This document shows positions 1 to 11,800 of a DNA stretch of 64,000 nucleotides, in pieces. Both the position numbers and the translations under genes were made by a program. The notes under the pieces are model-generated. The model searched no databases and had not been told where the DNA came from. It worked only from the letters and a program-made list of their open reading frames with translations. Origin of the DNA: Calonectria ilicicola. Taxonomy: Eukaryota; Ascomycota; Sordariomycetes; Hypocreales; Nectriaceae. Numbering within the stretch: the stretch's first letter is position 1; each line of letters starts with the position of its first letter. The stretch spans positions 248,001 through 312,000 of the forward strand of contig CP085827.1 of NCBI GenBank assembly GCA_020809705.1, given 5' to 3'.

Positions 1-1311
1 GGTTCCGATGAGACTACCACCGCCGCTGGCTCCGATGAGACTACTACAGCAGCCGGTTCCGAGCAGACCACAGCCACTGACTCTGGAGACTCTACCACCA
101 CTACTGCATATGAGGCCAGTGAAGAGACTACCACAACCGCAGCCGGCTATGACGACACCACAACCACTACTGCTGCTGCCTCCTCTGACGAGACTACTAC
201 CGCTGCTGGTTCCGATGATAGCACCACCACAACCACGGCTGAGTCTTCTGATGAGACGACAACTGCAGGTGGTTATGATGACACTACTACCACGACTGCT
301 GCTGGCTCCGATGACTCCACCACTACCACTGCTGCTGCTTCATCTGACGAGACTACCGCCGCCGCTGGATCTGACGACTCCACCACAACTACAGCTGCCT
401 CTTCTGACGAAACTACCACCGCTGCTGGCTCTGATGACACCACCACCACTACAGACGCATACAATGTTGGTGACGAGACTACCACAACCACGGCTGCTGG
501 CTCCGACGAGACCGCCCCGCCCGGCTCATCTGACGAAACTACGACAGCTGCCGACTCCGGCTCCGACCAGACCACTACGACTGCAGCTGGCTCTGAGCAG
601 ACCCCAGCCCCTGATGCGCAGGAGACCACTACTACAGCCGCTGACTCTGGCTCTGACCAGACCACAACAACCGCAGCTGGTTCCGAGCAAACCCCAGGAT
701 CTGACTATGGATCTAATGATCAGACAACCACAACTACCGCCGCCGGTTCCGATGAGACACCCGCTGCTGATGCTGGCACTGACACTACAACCACCACATT
801 TGCCACCATCACCACGGCTACAACCACGGACGCTACGGATGCTACCACTACCACTGATACGACCACCACCTCTACCCCATCAACTCTTTCTTCCTTCACT
901 CTTGTCGGAAGAAGCACAAACAGCTACGTAGATGGCTTGACGGTTGCTGGTGCCGGTGATGGTGATCACATTGGATTCAATACCGCTGGTGGCAGTACCA
1001 CAGAGTTCCATCTTGATCATGACGGCCTCCTGATGATGGGCAACTTGTATGTGGTCTATAGTCCAGATGACTCCAGCGTGTATACCGTCGGATATTACAC
1101 CTTGGCAGACTCAGACGACCAGCTTATCAGCTGTAGCGCTGCCGTCAGTGGGCAGGCTCTCTCATGCTCCGCCGATGGTGCAGGATATAGCAGCTTTTAC
1201 CTGTCTGATGAAACTTATGGATACATCTCAATGGGTGCCTCGGATGACAACTCTCAGTCGTCTAGCATTGCACTCATCGCGGAACCTATCCAGCAGAGTG
1301 AAACCTATTAG
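1..1311 (+). CDS. Thr/Ser-rich cell-surface protein, C-terminal part (5' partial)
   Basis: Frame 1 is open from the first base to a TAG at 1309-1311, giving at least 436 residues; the start lies left of the window. Residues 1 to about 285 are a low-complexity stalk of short Thr/Ser/Ala blocks separated by GSDE, SSDE, GSEQ or GYDD units, as in heavily O-glycosylated fungal wall proteins and adhesins. After a Thr-rich linker comes a compact domain of about 130 residues (from about 907 onward) with two cysteines in SCSA-type contexts (ISCSAA and LSCSAD), glycine-rich turns and alternating hydrophobic residues. This resembles the uncharacterised globular ends of fungal adhesin-like proteins. The C terminus has no hydrophobic GPI tail. 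Role in wall or adhesion is inferred from composition. Long open frames on the other strand here are a by-product of the codon bias of the repeats. Confidence 0.7.
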   Translation, partial: GSDETTTAAGSDETTTAAGSEQTTATDSGDSTTTTAYEASEETTTTAAGYDDTTTTTAAASSDETTTAAGSDDSTTTTTAESSDETTTAGGYDDTTTTTAAGSDDSTTTTAAASSDETTAAAGSDDSTTTTAASSDETTTAAGSDDTTTTTDAYNVGDETTTTTAAGSDETAPPGSSDETTTAADSGSDQTTTTAAGSEQTPAPDAQETTTTAADSGSDQTTTTAAGSEQTPGSDYGSNDQTTTTTAAGSDETPAADAGTDTTTTTFATITTATTTDATDATTTTDTTTTSTPSTLSSFTLVGRSTNSYVDGLTVAGAGDGDHIGFNTAGGSTTEFHLDHDGLLMMGNLYVVYSPDDSSVYTVGYYTLADSDDQLISCSAAVSGQALSCSADGAGYSSFYLSDETYGYISMGASDDNSQSSSIALIAEPIQQSETY

Positions 1312-1589
1312 AATCCTTACGGGTAGAAGAGCAACGGAAGACCAAGATTGAGGACTTACATTAATTACTGAGTATTTTATTTTATCATGTACATATTCTA
1401 TCTCTAATCAGCAATTTCTATGTCGATTTGAATAAGATGGTTTCTTTATAGGTTTTGATCATTTCTGTGACTTGGAGTGAATAGTGCTCTATACATTCTG
1501 TAGATTGAATTAAACTGCCACTAATTGTAAAAGTACCAAGTTATCTGAAAGAAATCACCGCCGTGTCAGCTACCTAAGACTTGTAACAC
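1312..1589. other. Convergent 3' intergenic region
   Basis: AT-rich spacer between two genes that converge here. It should hold both 3' ends. No ORF or RNA recognised. Confidence 0.5.
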
Positions 1590-4500
1590 CTAAGCTGATG
1601 CCTTGGTTCTGGCTAGAAACATTGTCGAAGCAGCAAAGATTACTGGCAGCACACTAACAATCTCGCCCAATCCTGCATAAGCTGGCTGGATGCGTACGTT
1701 TACAAAAGCTCCGGCGGCTAGCAAAATAGCCAAAACGTTGTACGTGGCTGACCAAGCAAAGTTGAAGACCATGCGGTGGAAACTCGCTCGGCTCACATCG
1801 AGGAGAAAGGGGATCCCTTCAAGACCAGCGAGAAGAACCACATCTGCCGCTCCTCGGGTAACCTCACTAGCCGATGAAACACTGCCAAGCTGGACACCCA
1901 CGTCGGCCTGTGTAACCGCAACCGCGTCATTCGTGCCATCACCAACAAACATGACCGTCTTTCCCTGCTCCATGAGTGAGGCAACATAGTCCCTCTTTTG
2001 TGTCGGGGTGCGCTGTGAGGCCACATTGGGAATGTTTACAAGAGAAGCAACATCCTCGACTGCGCGAGCTTGGTCACCAGAGACGAGATGGATCTCAATA
2101 TTCCGCCGCCCAAGTTCCGCAATGATCTGTTCTGCTTCAGGGCGGATGTGGGTTCGAAGACCGTAAATTGCAATCGGCTCTAAATCGCGGGTGATTACCA
2201 AAAGGGTCATGCCAGCATTCATAAATTTCTGAACAACGGGAAGTGTGTCGGTTTGTGTCCACGTCGGATTTCCAGCCCGGATCTTCGCCCCATTGTAGTC
2301 TCCTTCTACACCAGATCCAGGAATAACGTGAAGTTCGGTTGCTTTAGCTTCCGGTGTCGGAAATTGATTGAGGTATTTTGCCACGGCAGCAGAAACTGGG
2401 TGTTGGTTACCAGCAACCATAGACTTTGTGATTGCAATGCCCTCGGTCTTGTCGGAGCCCATAAAGTCGACATCCAGCACATCAAGATCGCCCTCAGTTA
2501 TCGTACCGGTCTTGTCGAAAACTACATCAGTCACCTTTCGTGCGCGCTCCGTGCATTCTGCAGACTTGATAATGACTCCAGCGCGGGCCGCGATACCGCC
2601 TGCTACCACGAGAACCATGGGGACTGCCAATCCAAGCGCGCATGGGCACGACACTGCAAGAACGGCGACAGCATACGTGATTGCGTTGGAGACGGCCTTT
2701 CCAGCGTCCTGGTTGCGGACTTTTAGGCCCACAATGATCCAGACGATGGTCACTATTACCGCAACAGAGGTGACAATGGGAACGAACCAGCTGGCCACTC
2801 GGTCGGCAACATCCTGAATTTTGGGCTTCATATTTGCTGCCTCTTCGACGAGCTCTGCAATATCAGTTACTGTATTCTTTCCGGGGAGTCGAGTGAGCTG
2901 AACGAGAAGCGTCCCAGAGCCGTTCAGCGTTCCAGCAATCACATTGTCTTGGGGCCCCTTGAAAACAGGCACTCTCTCCAGTCAGCATAGACTCATCAAC
3001 CTCACTGGAACCGCTCAAAACCAAGCCGTCTGTAGGAATCTTTGAGTGTGGCAGAACTCGAAATTGGTCCCCATACTGCAAAAGCCGCGCGTCAATCTCA
3101 CGATCCTGGCCTTTCTCGACGACTACAGCAGTTGTGGCTTGCAGAGATCTAAGAGATACAGCCGAGACAGCACGGACTCGAGCCAGGGCGGCGACAAGGC
3201 GACCCAACAGAACAAGAGTGATGAGAAGAGTGCTGGTTTCGAAAAATTCAGACGTCTCCAAGGGTTTGTTGGCCATTCTAAATCCAAACGCGACGAGAGA
3301 GTAGACGTACGCAGCAGTGATGCTAATCACCACCAACATGTCCATCTCAATAGACATGCTATGAACAAGAGCATTAATAGCCGGATAGTAAAAATCAGGG
3401 ATAGCGATGAGTTGAACAAAGGTTGCAAGTAGAATCGAGATGTAGGCTCTAGTCTTTTCATCAACAAGATTGTCACCCCAAGCAAGGACAACCACCGGGA
3501 TTGTAAAAGCTGCAGCAATCAATGTTTTGATCAACTGGTCGTAGAGTCTCTTCCTGCCACTCGAAACGGCGGGATCATCACGTGGTGGAGCGAGACCGCT
3601 GGAGAGGGGACCAACTTTTTCGAGAAGAGTCCTCGCACCAGTAACAGTCGGGTCATAAGTAATACGGACATGCTTTTTGTCAAGTGCCGTCACTTGAGTA
3701 ACTCCCTCCAAGGGAAGGTCCATGAGTGCTTTGGCACTAGGTCCCGAAGAAAGAATGTCTAGCGATGTATCAGAGCTAGTGACTCGAGTACACCGAAAGC
3801 CGGTAGCACGCTCCACGCTTCGAATGACGGCATCTACCGAGTTGACAGAAGAGTCAATGTCGAAATCGGCATTGCCAGCCACAAAGTTGACGCGAACATT
3901 TCGCACCGTCGGCACAGCTTTGAGCGTGCGTTCAAGCTTGTTACCACATCCCGAACAGGTCATGCCTTCAACAATGAGACTGACAAGCTCAAGTCCAGCG
4001 TCTTGCTCCACGTCTTCAACCTTTGAGCGAGATGGTCGAGCTTCTTTCGGGATCGAAGGGGGAGAAATGTCGTGGCCGCCGCAGCAATCCGAATCCTCTT
4101 CATCAATCTTCTTCGTGTGGGAGGCAGTTCGGTGGGTCTTTTTGCCGCGATGCTTCATACCATGGTGACCATGACCATGTCGTTCACTAGAGTGCGAGTG
4201 CCCCGTGGCATGTGCTCCGTGGTGATGGTTGGCAGCAGCCTGCGTATTCTGTTGGCTGCAGCAGGTTGCCGGCAGACCAGCATCGAGGATGCTTTGGCAG
4301 ATGCACCGAGCCGATTCCAGGTAGGAGGCGTATTTCTCGAAAGCTCTTTCCAGATGGCTAGTGCATGCCGAGTTCGAGTGATGACCGTCGGCATCGTGAC
4401 TATGCTCGTGCTCGGGGGATTCTAACAATATTAGTGGCGGGTGAGTCGACCGAGAAGGGGAGCATACGATCATGGGCATCGTCCTTTTCGCACGTCTTTT

Positions 4501-4812
4501 CGCATTCAATAGCGGCGGCGGCGGCGATACATTTCTCTGACATAATATTAGCAGAGAGAATTAGAGGCCGGAACAATGAGCTTCACCATTGCAGTTTTCC
4601 GTGTTAGAGTCGCAGCATTGAAGCGTAGGAGATCCGCAAGATCCATCATCGTCACAGCAAGTATCCTCCTCACAACACTCTCCTGGGTACGAGGGCGCAT
4701 CACATGGATTTTCTTCGTTGCTTTGATGAGCAAGCGAGCTGTGGTGCGTCTCAGCTGAAGAATCGTGGTTCTCGTTCTCCCTAGGGCCGCTTGAGCTGGG
4801 CTGGGTCGTCAT
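1590..4812 (-). pseudogene. CrpA-like copper/heavy-metal exporting P1B-type ATPase, frame broken at TGES
   Basis: Heavy-metal efflux pump of about 1040 residues if read through. Exon 1 4587-4812, exon 2 4468-4536, exon 3 from 4421 down; introns of 50 and 46 bases with TAAT branch sites. The N terminus is Cys-rich (CCEEDTCCDDDGSC) and His-rich, as in fungal copper-detoxification ATPases of the CrpA type. Next are an HMA domain with GMTCSGC near 3960, membrane segments, the CPC metal site (AVSCPCALG, near 2640), [10 protein letters not shown] (near 2510), an HP motif (GNQHP) and GDGTND (near 1930), then two C-terminal helices. At 2970/2971 the frame carrying [10 protein letters not shown] ends and the next part, starting PVFKGP, is in another frame. 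No intron fits, so two bases are missing or one is extra. The downstream frame then runs intact for about 460 codons to TAG at 1590. Real mutation or assembly error cannot be told apart. Copper as substrate is inferred. Confidence 0.85.
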
Positions 4813-5667
4813 TTTGCCGATTTACTTTCGATGAGTGGAATGGTACTGTTTTCATCTGATTGACAAAAATTCATAGCTACGGAAGTCATCTGTTTTATAG
4901 GAATATTTCGCCTGTTAGGATCAACATCAACTGTCAATATCGCGTAGGACTAGGGAAATCGCATCAAGAATCCGTACGAGTACGACAACCCTGGTCGCTT
5001 TAGCGTATTTCGTAATGTCACCCTGGGATGACCGGGGTAGGTGACATCAACCCAGTCAGGCCCAGCCAGGCTTAGCGCTGCCAACGAACCCCTGAACGGC
5101 GTGCGCCCGGCTTTCGGATACAGGAGCCCTTCTCATCTCTGTGCGCTCCAATTCGTGAGTGACACGACAGGTCACTCTCCAGAGGACCATCCTACCTGAA
5201 GAGTTTCAGCGGTACAAAGGTGCCCGCCAAGCCCTGGCTAATTTCCATCGGCTTCCAGAAGTACCTTGCTCAAATGGCGTCCATGACATCTTTAGCCTAC
5301 ATCGTTCTTCAGACTCAACCAAAATGATCATCCCGTATCAAACTCGTGCATAATCTGCAGTTCATCTTCTCTTGAATCACACCATCTCGCTTTGTACAAA
5401 GGATGACGTAAATTAGGTCGCACAACCAAGTTGCCACAATCCGCTACAAGCCGCTACAATCACCTTAGTCAGCATTCAGCTCTTTGAATCTGGCTTGTAG
5501 CCTGAGGCAGTGAGTGGACAGGGGCAGTTGAAGGCTAACTAACCTCCCCACATGTCAAGATTGCGAAACGTTGATCCCATCGCCACAATCCGTCTTACAC
5601 GTTGCACCGTCCGAAAACTGTGTATTCGAGAGTAAACGCTTCCACATAATCTGATGAATCCCCCAAG
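4813..5667. other. Divergent promoter region
   Basis: 855 bases between the ATPase (left) and the double zinc-cluster regulator (right), transcribed away from each other, so shared control is possible. A short direct repeat CCGCTACAAGCCGCTACAAT lies near 5441. Small ORFs here look random. Confidence 0.4.
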
Positions 5668-7128
5668 ATGGCCTCTATCGAGGACTCCAAGTCGCGTCGT
5701 CGGCCGCATACAAAATCTCGATTAGGGTGCCAGGAGTGCAAGCAGCGCAAGATCAAATGCAACGAGGACCGTCCCATGTGTCAAAACTGCGCTCAGCGAG
5801 ACAGGGAGTGCAATTACACGATTCCCGGCTCCAAAGGTGCAGATTCAGAAAGACCTTCTTTTACAAAATCTCGTGCCGGTTGCCAGCAATGCAAGCAGCG
5901 CAAAATCAAGTGCGACGAAGATCATCCCATCTGTCTCAACTGCATTCACAGAGACATGGAGTGCAGTTTCGCGATTCTGACTCAAAAAGCAGCCGATTTA
6001 GATCTCGCTGGGTGCACTTGCAACAGTCCTACGTGCCATAACGGTGACCATGCCAACGTTCAGGATCTCCGCGAACTCATCGCAAGCCAGGGCGCAAGGA
6101 TAGAGCTCATGTCACGGCAACTAGCATCTCTGCAGGCCGAAATAGACCGCATACAAGCACCAAGAGACCAACCAACCTTGGACTATGCCGAGGTAGAACT
6201 TCTCTACCACTACTTTCTCATGACAACTCACAACCAGCCCGCGGAAGATGTTGGGCACAATTTTTGGTGTGTCCGGTTATTAGAACTAGGCTTTAGCTAT
6301 CCGCATGTGCTCCGCCTTATACTAGGCTATGCTGCGCTGGACAAGGCCCGATGCACACCAGATAGGGCAGCTGATTTCTTTGCGCGAGCTGATCGATATC
6401 ATACGCTCGGCTTGCAGGGCGCAACCCTATTTCTTGGCTCAATTAATCACCAGACCTATGAAGTCGTGTACGCGTCTGCTCTGTTAATCAGCCTCCACAA
6501 CATATCGTTGGGGCCACAACCCGGCGAGTACTTGGGTTTCACTATCCATGGAAGGTCCAGCTTCATGGTGTTCCTCCGGGGCCTAAACGCCATCCGAGAA
6601 TACAAACGGGAATTTGACAACGAATCTTCATCTTCCTATCCTGAGCTACCCGCTCGAAGTTGCGCTTTGACGACATTGTCAAAGTCTCCCCATCCAATCG
6701 ACTACCGAGTGCACATGCAAAATATTCGAGACTTGGTCATGGATGCTTCCAGTTCTACAGATACCGAGCTGAAATCAACATGTCAAACCGCAGTGGATCA
6801 GCTTGAGCCATTCTTTGCCGCCGCCTTTGGGAGCAACGACCATCCCAGATCCATGCACCCTTCCGATACCTATGTTCAGGTGCCGCTTGGGTGGTTATGT
6901 CGTGTCCCCGACTCTTACCTAAATTATTTAGAGGCAAAAGACCCTCTAGCTCTCATAGTTTTTGCATATTTTGCCGTGGTTCTAAAAGAGCTCCAATCAG
7001 GGTGGCCTATCCATGGCTGGCCAGAGCACATCATGTCTGGGATTTGGGATTTTCTACCTCCTGAAAAAAGGGATCATATACAATGGCCCATGGATCATGT
7101 AGGATTAAATTTAAACTTGAAATCGTAG
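5668..7128 (+). CDS. Transcription factor with two tandem Zn2Cys6 domains
   Basis: Intronless, 486 residues. Two complete zinc clusters occur in tandem: cysteines 21, 24, 31, 38, 41, 48 and again 72, 75, 82, 89, 92, 99, both with spacing CX2CX6CX6CX2CX6C. They are exactly 51 codons apart and similar at DNA level (both start CAAAATCTCG, at 5711 and 5864), so the second arose by internal duplication. A CTCNSPTC motif and a short coiled coil (residues 130-165) follow, then a helical regulatory region (LLYHYFLMTT, LGYAALDKAR) typical of fungal sterol-uptake/C6 regulators. It is transcribed away from the metal ATPase and toward a Dal5-type transporter on the other strand. It could control either; that is inference. 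Confidence 0.85.
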   Translation: MASIEDSKSRRRPHTKSRLGCQECKQRKIKCNEDRPMCQNCAQRDRECNYTIPGSKGADSERPSFTKSRAGCQQCKQRKIKCDEDHPICLNCIHRDMECSFAILTQKAADLDLAGCTCNSPTCHNGDHANVQDLRELIASQGARIELMSRQLASLQAEIDRIQAPRDQPTLDYAEVELLYHYFLMTTHNQPAEDVGHNFWCVRLLELGFSYPHVLRLILGYAALDKARCTPDRAADFFARADRYHTLGLQGATLFLGSINHQTYEVVYASALLISLHNISLGPQPGEYLGFTIHGRSSFMVFLRGLNAIREYKREFDNESSSSYPELPARSCALTTLSKSPHPIDYRVHMQNIRDLVMDASSSTDTELKSTCQTAVDQLEPFFAAAFGSNDHPRSMHPSDTYVQVPLGWLCRVPDSYLNYLEAKDPLALIVFAYFAVVLKELQSGWPIHGWPEHIMSGIWDFLPPEKRDHIQWPMDHVGLNLNLKS

Positions 7129-7252
7129 GCGTTCCCATTGATGCTTTTCCTCTTGTATGTATAAAAGGCTAATCATGTGTAGTCCTAGTGTAGCATAACA
7201 AATGCATGAAGAATGGAAGGGATTCACCCTTGTGGGTATGGCCTAGTCTAGC

Positions 7253-8841
7253 TTATATCCTCCACCGGAATGAAGGGTGGCGCCAGTCAAGATCCTCTTG
7301 CTCTTGCTGCGACAATCCCTCAATTTCATCTAGCCCTTGTTGCTCGTTTGCAGCTCTCTTGGCATTGTCCCGCTTCATCCATATCATTGTAAGCACGCTG
7401 ACGATCAAAATTGAGCCTGTTGTAGCCAGGTTTAACCCATTTCCAATCGGGTAATCTGGTCCGTCCCACGGCAAAAATGACCACGTAGAGATGAGTCCTC
7501 CAATATTGCCAAACATGACATTCGTCGCGATCGCCGACGCCCTTGCTGTGTCGGAAACTACGTTTGCCGAAACCTGACTGTTTGTCAAGGAGCCAAGAGA
7601 AAAGATTGATGAAGCAACCAAAAACGCGGCTGCATAGCGAACCGTAGCATTGCTCGATGCAAGAAACATGATGTATCCAACCATGACCAGAGGTGCCGCG
7701 AGAATAATAAAGATCTGGCGTCTATCCGTGCGCCAACTGAGGTACGAATACGTAAGAGTGAAGACGCTTCCCAGGACATAGGGTGGCACCGTGTAGAGTT
7801 GTTGTTGAATGGTTGTTTTGTCCGAGTAGATGCTCCTCACAATGGTTGGAGCAAACACTGCAAGGCCTTGCACGGTAATGTTATCAAACAAGAAAACAAG
7901 GGAATTGCTCAAAGTAACTGGGTTGATGATTCCGCGAAGGAACTTTGTCTTGTCAATACGGTCGAGAACTTGGCCGCCCTGTACGATACGTTCCGACTGG
8001 ATGCGGTCCTCTGCGAGCTTCTTTTCTTCCTCGGTGAGCCAGCGCGCGCTCCCGGGTCTATCCGTCAAGGTAAAGAGCCCCAGAAGTCCAAGGCATATCG
8101 TGATTATACCTTCAATTGCAAAAATCATCCGCCATCAACGAAGGTTCCCAAAGCTATCCAGGGTGAGAATAGCGGATGCAAGCAGGCCTCCAAAGGCACC
8201 AGCAAGAGACCCCATGACAATGTACAAACTGAGGCGAAAGGTGAGCTCTGCGCGGCGGTACCAACGCGATAGGTAGTACGCGATTCCTGGCATCATTCCC
8301 GATTCAAAAGCACCCAGCAGAAATCGGACAGCCATGGCTTGCTCAAGGTTCTGCACCCAAGCAGTCCCAAGTGAGCAGATGCCGAAAAGGACCGTCACGG
8401 TCGGAATGAACCATCCAGGGCCGATTATTTTGCAAAGAATGTTGGATGGGATTTCGAATACAATGTACGAGACGTAAAAGAGCGTGAGGAGGATGTTGTA
8501 ATCGTACCCGGCCATGTTCAAGTCGGCTTCTAGCCCAGCAATGCGAGCATTTCCTAACCAGTCAGCGCCATAATGACAAAGTTGATCGAATTCCACTTAC
8601 CAATGTTGGCGCGATCGATGAAGCAAAAAAGGTACAAGAGGCAAACGGTCGGCATAATCATGAGGTCAATCTTTGTTCGAAGGCGACGCTCGGCCGCTTC
8701 TTGTTCAAGATTGACGCTCAGGGAGACGCCTCTGGTGCAACCTATCAGCCATGTACTTTTTAGGATGCGGTGATTATCTTACTCTTTCGGTTCAGCATTT
8801 TCAATGTTTTGGGGCTGGTCTTTGCTAATTGATTCCGTCAT
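7253..8841 (-). pseudogene. Dal5/allantoate-permease family MFS transporter with an in-frame stop
   Basis: Exons 8783-8841, 8601-8731 and 7253-8553; introns of 51 and 47 bases. The joined frame has the anion:cation symporter family pattern: cytosolic N terminus, LCFIDRANIG-like first helix (here LFCFIDRANIG), FEIPSN in helix 2, FLLGAFESGMMPG in helix 4, and about 12 membrane segments. A TGA at 8135-8137 falls where the family has glycine, just before WRMIFAIEGIITI. No GT..AG intron can remove it without losing conserved residues. The remaining 294 codons stay in frame, so this is a single nonsense change (496 residues without it). It could be a young pseudogene, a read-through case or a base error. 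Substrates of relatives are small organic anions such as allantoate, ureidosuccinate or nicotinate. Confidence 0.85.
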
Positions 8842-11800
8842 TGAAGTTGTAGTTTGCGACCAAGCTGCTAGTAGACACAAGACTGCTTCAAAAGAATGAT
8901 TCGAATATTGGCCAAATCTGATACAATAACCGAGTGAATTCACGGCACGCGGGTATTTATTATTTCACCAGAGGACAGGACCAACGTGGTTGGGTGCGTG
9001 ATCCGACACGTCAACATGACTGGCGGCTAAGGGTGCGGCAACCGGGCGACAAAATTATGTCGCCAGCGAGCACCACGAACTTCCCCAACACTAAAGCCAT
9101 ATTTTTGGCTTAGTTGTTTGTGTGCGGATAGCGGGTGTTTTGCGCCAGGTGTCCCAAAACAAGGGCGAGATGCAAGGTAGGATTCCTCCAACGGATACAC
9201 ATACCCGGCCACGAATCAGGGCTGTGCTATTCGCTTTGCGGTAAGCTTAATCTCGTCTTGTTTAGCGTGCCCAGGCGCATGCAATGCACAGCCAACCACA
9301 AAATCTGGCCATTCGACCATTTGGGGAAATGTTTCGGCGGAGATAAAAAGGAATCTAAGTTTGCGGGGAATATGGGGATGCAGATCTTCAACGGCCGCTC
9401 GTTTACATGATGAAAGGACTCACTCAAGTTCAACACTTTCAAATACTCGCCATGAACTCTGTAAATTCCATCATTAAACGGTTTACTTGGCGGGTTACAT
9501 GGCGGGCAGGCATTGCAATCCTGATCCGGAGCTGTCCAGAATCAGTGTGCATACTCGCTTATCTCGCGTCCATGTCCCTGACACAGACACAGACACGGTG
9601 ACACTCTTGGCCAAACCCAACCACCAAAGGCCAAGAACATTACCCCGCCTTGAGATTGCGGGGGAGCTTTGGCGGAGAAGAACAGGGTGTACCCTGCAAG
9701 ATTAGTGTCCAGACTTTGCTTTGGGCCAGATGTCTTTGCTTCGGAAGCCGGGTATTTATTTTGCGTATTGCTTTCCGACATTTGTGGGGAAGAGACTATT
9801 GGTATTTAGCTTGCGTGTCTAACTTGGAGCTACAAAGGATAGTGACTTGATGAGGAAGCTATTCGGCGAGCTACACCTGAGGAGACCAATCGCAAAGCTG
9901 GAGATGGTGTACGGTTTGCATTCAAGCCCCAAGGCACACGCAACCAGGCAACGCAACCAGTCACACACATGTCAGTTCCATGTGCTTTGAAATCCAACAT
10001 TTATCAGCAGTCGGAGTTTGCGTCATCACAATATCATCTGAGACGATACTTGGACTCCGCCACTCTGTGACCGCTCGTCTGTGTTTACTGTACAGGTCTC
10101 AGCTCGTCAGTCGTAGCACTGAGCGTTGCATTATGGATAGCCTACCAATGTTTCGGCCGAAACTTGTGAACAGTTATTCATCATGTTAATTCCTAAATAT
10201 GGTCCTCAATATCGAGTCAGACACGGCGACGTCGCTGAAATCCCTTTTCAATATTGACAGTCAATTAATGTTGAGTTGTCGTCTTTTTTTTTCTTTTTTC
10301 TCCCCCGTAAAAGTCAATTTTTTGGCGAATATCGGAAATATCCAGTACATTCGTCCGCAAATTCCGAGTCAGCTTGTCTTTACTCTCCACTCTGACTCGT
10401 CAATAGAATTCCAAATGTCTTGAGATGGACCTTGGCATTCTTACTCGTCCGGGTGGGGTAAGAAGAGGCTGAGGACAAAAAGAGCAGCACCGGATTATTG
10501 ATTGGTTCTCACGTCCGGGGTCCAGAGTGCGGCGGTCAGTATCGTTCCATTTTGGGCTACAACCTCAACCCGTGTTTCACTCCCTGCGAAAGGTCGCTGT
10601 CAGACCCTTCTGACTCGAGGCGGATAGGAAAACTGATTATTCACTTCAAATACGCAATAGGCTTTATTTTTCACCAATCATTGTCGCTGAAATCCAAAAT
10701 AGTGGCTGTTTTTGATAACATGTCACAAACGAAACAGCTGCTGACTTTTGCATACTGACTCCGATGGCTATCAACATGGAGAAGTATATCGCGGTGTCGG
10801 CGGCAGGGAACGCGTCATCGACCCCGAGGAGCATACTTATTCCAGTATGGCCATGATTGCTGGGCTCGGCCAAGTCCGTAACACCTTCATCCAGCATGTC
10901 GTAAGGCCGGGCGTGATGTTTGTCTTGCTGGTGGCGGCTCCGAGGCTTCATCGTGGCATCTCCATCTCAAGGATGGCAATGACTGCAGCTTTCTATTGGA
11001 CCCAATCAAGCAAGGTCTTTTTATCTACGTTTACTAACCAACACCAGAATCATCGGCAGCAAGTGGCGAAGCCTGAGGGGCCAGACCCTCCTGCACCTGC
11101 ATCACCGCTTATCATGTTTCGGTATTTCCGCCATCGACTGCTCTGCTCCACAGCTATTTACTAGCTTCTCGCAGAAAAATGGCCTCATTTTTGTTATCAA
11201 GTCCGACAAACCTATGGAATTGGTGTTGCTGTGGTGTGAAATCCAAAGACGCTCCAAATCCCAATAAGATGGCGGCAAGAGGTCATGTGCGATATTCTTT
11301 CTCATAAAAAGCAACATGGGCTCGTGGATTCTCACAGTTCCACATGCATCAAGGATCGTGGGACAGGATCCTTCACCGATATCCATCACTACCGACCCAA
11401 CCGATCGCTATCTCTTCGTCCAGGCATGAGGATCGCACTTATCGGAAAGGTGCACCTTTGATTTTATTACGAAAGATGATCCGCCGTCTGGGGTTTTATT
11501 GGGTCGAAACAGGCATCAGATGTGCATCGATGCTTCGGAATCATAAATCCAGAGTCATACACACCGGTTGCTTGACTCGACTGAATGCAGGGTAACCCAT
11601 GGATGTCTTAATTCGACTTTTATTGCTCCGACGTTGTGGTTGGCATTGCTTTTGGGAAGAGTTTCATTTCTCGGATCTGGTGTGATGCATGATGCCGATG
11701 AAGTCGGTATACGGTGAGTGGTACATTGAACCGCCCCTGCTAACCACCATACAGTTGGCCGCCATTACCATGATGCGACAATCCAAGCCGTTTGTAATCA

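Noticed and set aside
8..931. Long open frames on both strands over the Thr/Ser-rich stalk
   Set aside because: They are low-complexity shadows of the repetitive codons in frame 1; only frame 1 continues into a complex domain.
2960..2985. Programmed ribosomal frameshift in the ATPase
   Set aside because: No slippery heptamer followed by a clear structure was seen and P1B ATPases are not known to use one; a small indel is simpler.
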